Shown here: in pieces, positions 62,918 to 64,000 of the stretch | Layout of the letters: each line of letters begins with the position of its first letter | Position numbering within the stretch: the first letter of the stretch is position 1 | DNA from: CAWCTD01 sp963798455 | GTDB lineage: Bacteria; Acidobacteriota; Terriglobia; Bryobacterales; Bryobacteraceae | Direction: 5' to 3' | Length of the DNA stretch: 64,000 nucleotides | Assembly (NCBI GenBank): GCA_963798455.1 | Contig: CAWCTD010000003.1 | Location: 3,782,001 to 3,846,000, forward strand | Translations under genes and position numbers: made by a program | The notes under the pieces: generated by a model | Database searches by the model: none | What the model saw: only the letters and a program-made list of their open reading frames with translations | Told to the model about the DNA's origin: nothing

Positions 62918-64000
62918 TCAAGGCAAGTTCCTTAGCGCGACGTTTGTCTCCATCTCGGCCCAACGCGCATACAGGGCATCCACTCGCGCTTGGGCCTCCT
63001 GCAGCTTCCGGTAAGCCTCCGGCAGCCGTTTAGGATCCGACGCGAATTCCTGAACTTCACGTTGCCACGCGGCTAGTTCCTGTTCCGCTTCGAGAATCCT
63101 CCGCTCCATGCCGTCCCACTCGCGCTGTTCGATGTAGGAGAGCTTCTTCCGCGCCCCAGTCGCGGGCGCCGGCCCTCGCCGCTCTTTCACCACGGAGGTT
63201 TCCGCGGCCTGCGCGCCCCGCCACGCCTCCCACTGCGAGTAGTCCGCGAATACGCCTGCTTCGCCCGTTCCATCCAGGCCGATTACCACGGACGACACGC
63301 GGTCCAGTAAGTGCCGGTCATGGCTCACCAGAACCAGTGCGCCCGGAAACTCCAGCAGGCTCTCCTCGAGTTGTTCCAGGGTCGGAATATCCAGGTCGTT
63401 GGTGGGTTCGTCGAGCAACAATACGTCCGCCGTCTCCAGCATCAGACGCGCAATCAAGAGGCGTGCTCGCTCACCGCCCGAGAGGCTCGACACCGGCATC
63501 TCCAGTTGCTCGTCGCGGAACAGGAACCGCTTGGCCCATCCCGCGACATGAATTGAGCGTCCGCGGTACATCACCGCGTCGCCCTCCGGCGCCAGCGATC
63601 GGCGCAGGCTTTCTTCAAGATCCAGGTGCGCGGAGCGGTCCTGGGCGAAGCTCACGATGCGCAACGCGTCCGCCCGCCGGATGGTTCCCTCGTCCGGCTC
63701 CAGTTTGCCTTCGAGGATCTTGAGCAGCGTGGTCTTCCCGCTTCCGTTGGATCCGACCAGGCCGACTCTTACCCCGGGCGAGAGTGTCAGGTCCAGATCT
63801 CGAAACAGCCTGCGCCCGCCCAGTGTCTTGCCCACGCCTTCCGCCCCAATCAGCCGCTTGGTCTTCCGATCGGATGCGGTGAAGTCGATCTTGGCCCTCG
63901 CCGTGCGGCCGCGCGCCGTGGCATCCGCCAACTGATCGATCAGCCGCCCCGCCGCGTCGATTCGCGCCCGCGATTTGCCGGTCCTGGCTTTCGGTCCTCT
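62918..64000 (-). CDS. uup: ABC-F ATPase, Uup-like (partial, continues beyond the window)
   Basis: The last 360 or so residues of an ABC-F protein; the frame stays open to the window edge, with RGPKARTGKSRARIDAAGRL, the interdomain linker. The second ATPase domain is complete: Walker A GLVGSNGSGKTTLLKILEG, signature VSSLSGGERARLLIARL, Walker B DVLLLDEPTNDLD and switch VSHDRHLLD. The C-terminal coiled coil (KKLSYIEQREWDGMERRILE) is the Uup type, which binds DNA or ribosome-associated RNA. The first ATPase domain lies outside the window. Confidence 0.92.
   Translation of the reverse strand, partial: RGPKARTGKSRARIDAAGRLIDQLADATARGRTARAKIDFTASDRKTKRLIGAEGVGKTLGGRRLFRDLDLTLSPGVRVGLVGSNGSGKTTLLKILEGKLEPDEGTIRRADALRIVSFAQDRSAHLDLEESLRRSLAPEGDAVMYRGRSIHVAGWAKRFLFRDEQLEMPVSSLSGGERARLLIARLMLETADVLLLDEPTNDLDIPTLEQLEESLLEFPGALVLVSHDRHLLDRVSSVVIGLDGTGEAGVFADYSQWEAWRGAQAAETSVVKERRGPAPATGARKKLSYIEQREWDGMERRILEAEQELAAWQREVQEFASDPKRLPEAYRKLQEAQARVDALYARWAEMETNVALRNLP

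Overview
The window is a GC-rich bacterial chromosome segment. It most resembles an acidobacterium of the Solibacter/Bryobacter type (Acidobacteriota, Bryobacterales). That call rests on family content and is an inference: a large carboxypeptidase-regulatory-domain TonB-dependent receptor (Oar type), a DUF885 peptidase, a type I (nuo) NADH dehydrogenase operon, an unusual EF-P loop, many Tat-exported enzymes and several c-di-GMP proteins. There is no rRNA and no CRISPR array, and two tRNAs are present (Leu-TAA, Asp-GTC). The right edge cuts through an ABC-F (Uup-like) gene.

Layout. 0-8 kb: nrdR and a flippase-like membrane protein (-); an ECF sigma / zinc-finger anti-sigma / LiaI-LiaF-like envelope-stress operon (+); a glycerate kinase - shikimate kinase pair (-); a HAD phosphatase (+). 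8-21 kb: one long minus-strand nuo operon in the order A-C-D-E-F-G-H-J-K-L-M-N, driven by a good sigma70-like promoter upstream of nuoA. nuoB and nuoI are absent from their usual places. Genes nuoG to nuoN carry many frameshifts while the encoded protein stays recognisable throughout, which points to sequence errors more than to decay. A 130-bp element with perfect 19-bp inverted ends sits between nuoE and nuoF.

21-36 kb: DUF885 lipoprotein, aldo/keto reductase, gatB, a 50-residue TatA, the TonB-dependent receptor with its own promoter, a DUF3467 protein, efp, an alkyltransferase-like protein, an exported beta-propeller protein, an S55 (SpoIVB-type) protease-like protein with permuted halves, and a PilZ-DnaJ fusion. 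36-45.6 kb is a loosely packed c-di-GMP / coiled-coil region: a GGDEF remnant, three coiled-coil proteins that look partly paralogous (one with a RodZ-like DUF4115 tail, one with a PilZ tail), two tiny genes, and a large PAS-GAF-GGDEF-EAL protein whose EAL domain is split by a frameshift.

45.6-52.4 kb: an exported amidohydrolase, then a minus-strand group of Tat-exported proteins (RidA, a SelA-fold PLP enzyme, DUF362) plus an unknown protein, and an SDR dehydrogenase. 52.4-59.7 kb: tRNA-Leu, then a compact electron-transfer operon (outer-membrane barrel with one haem site, small cytochrome c, GltD-like flavoprotein with ferredoxin domains, Rieske protein, cytochrome b, hexahaem cytochrome c), then tRNA-Asp. 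59.7-64 kb: a PyrD-PyrK fusion, a sugar-porter MFS transporter and the partial uup gene.

Together these genes give a menaquinone-type respiratory chain (complex I plus an alternative bc/b6f-like complex), envelope stress control, c-di-GMP signalling tied to coiled-coil envelope proteins, and a possible periplasmic amino-compound degradation module. The best candidates for something undescribed are the cytochrome operon, the exported PLP-enzyme/RidA pair and the coiled-coil/c-di-GMP locus.
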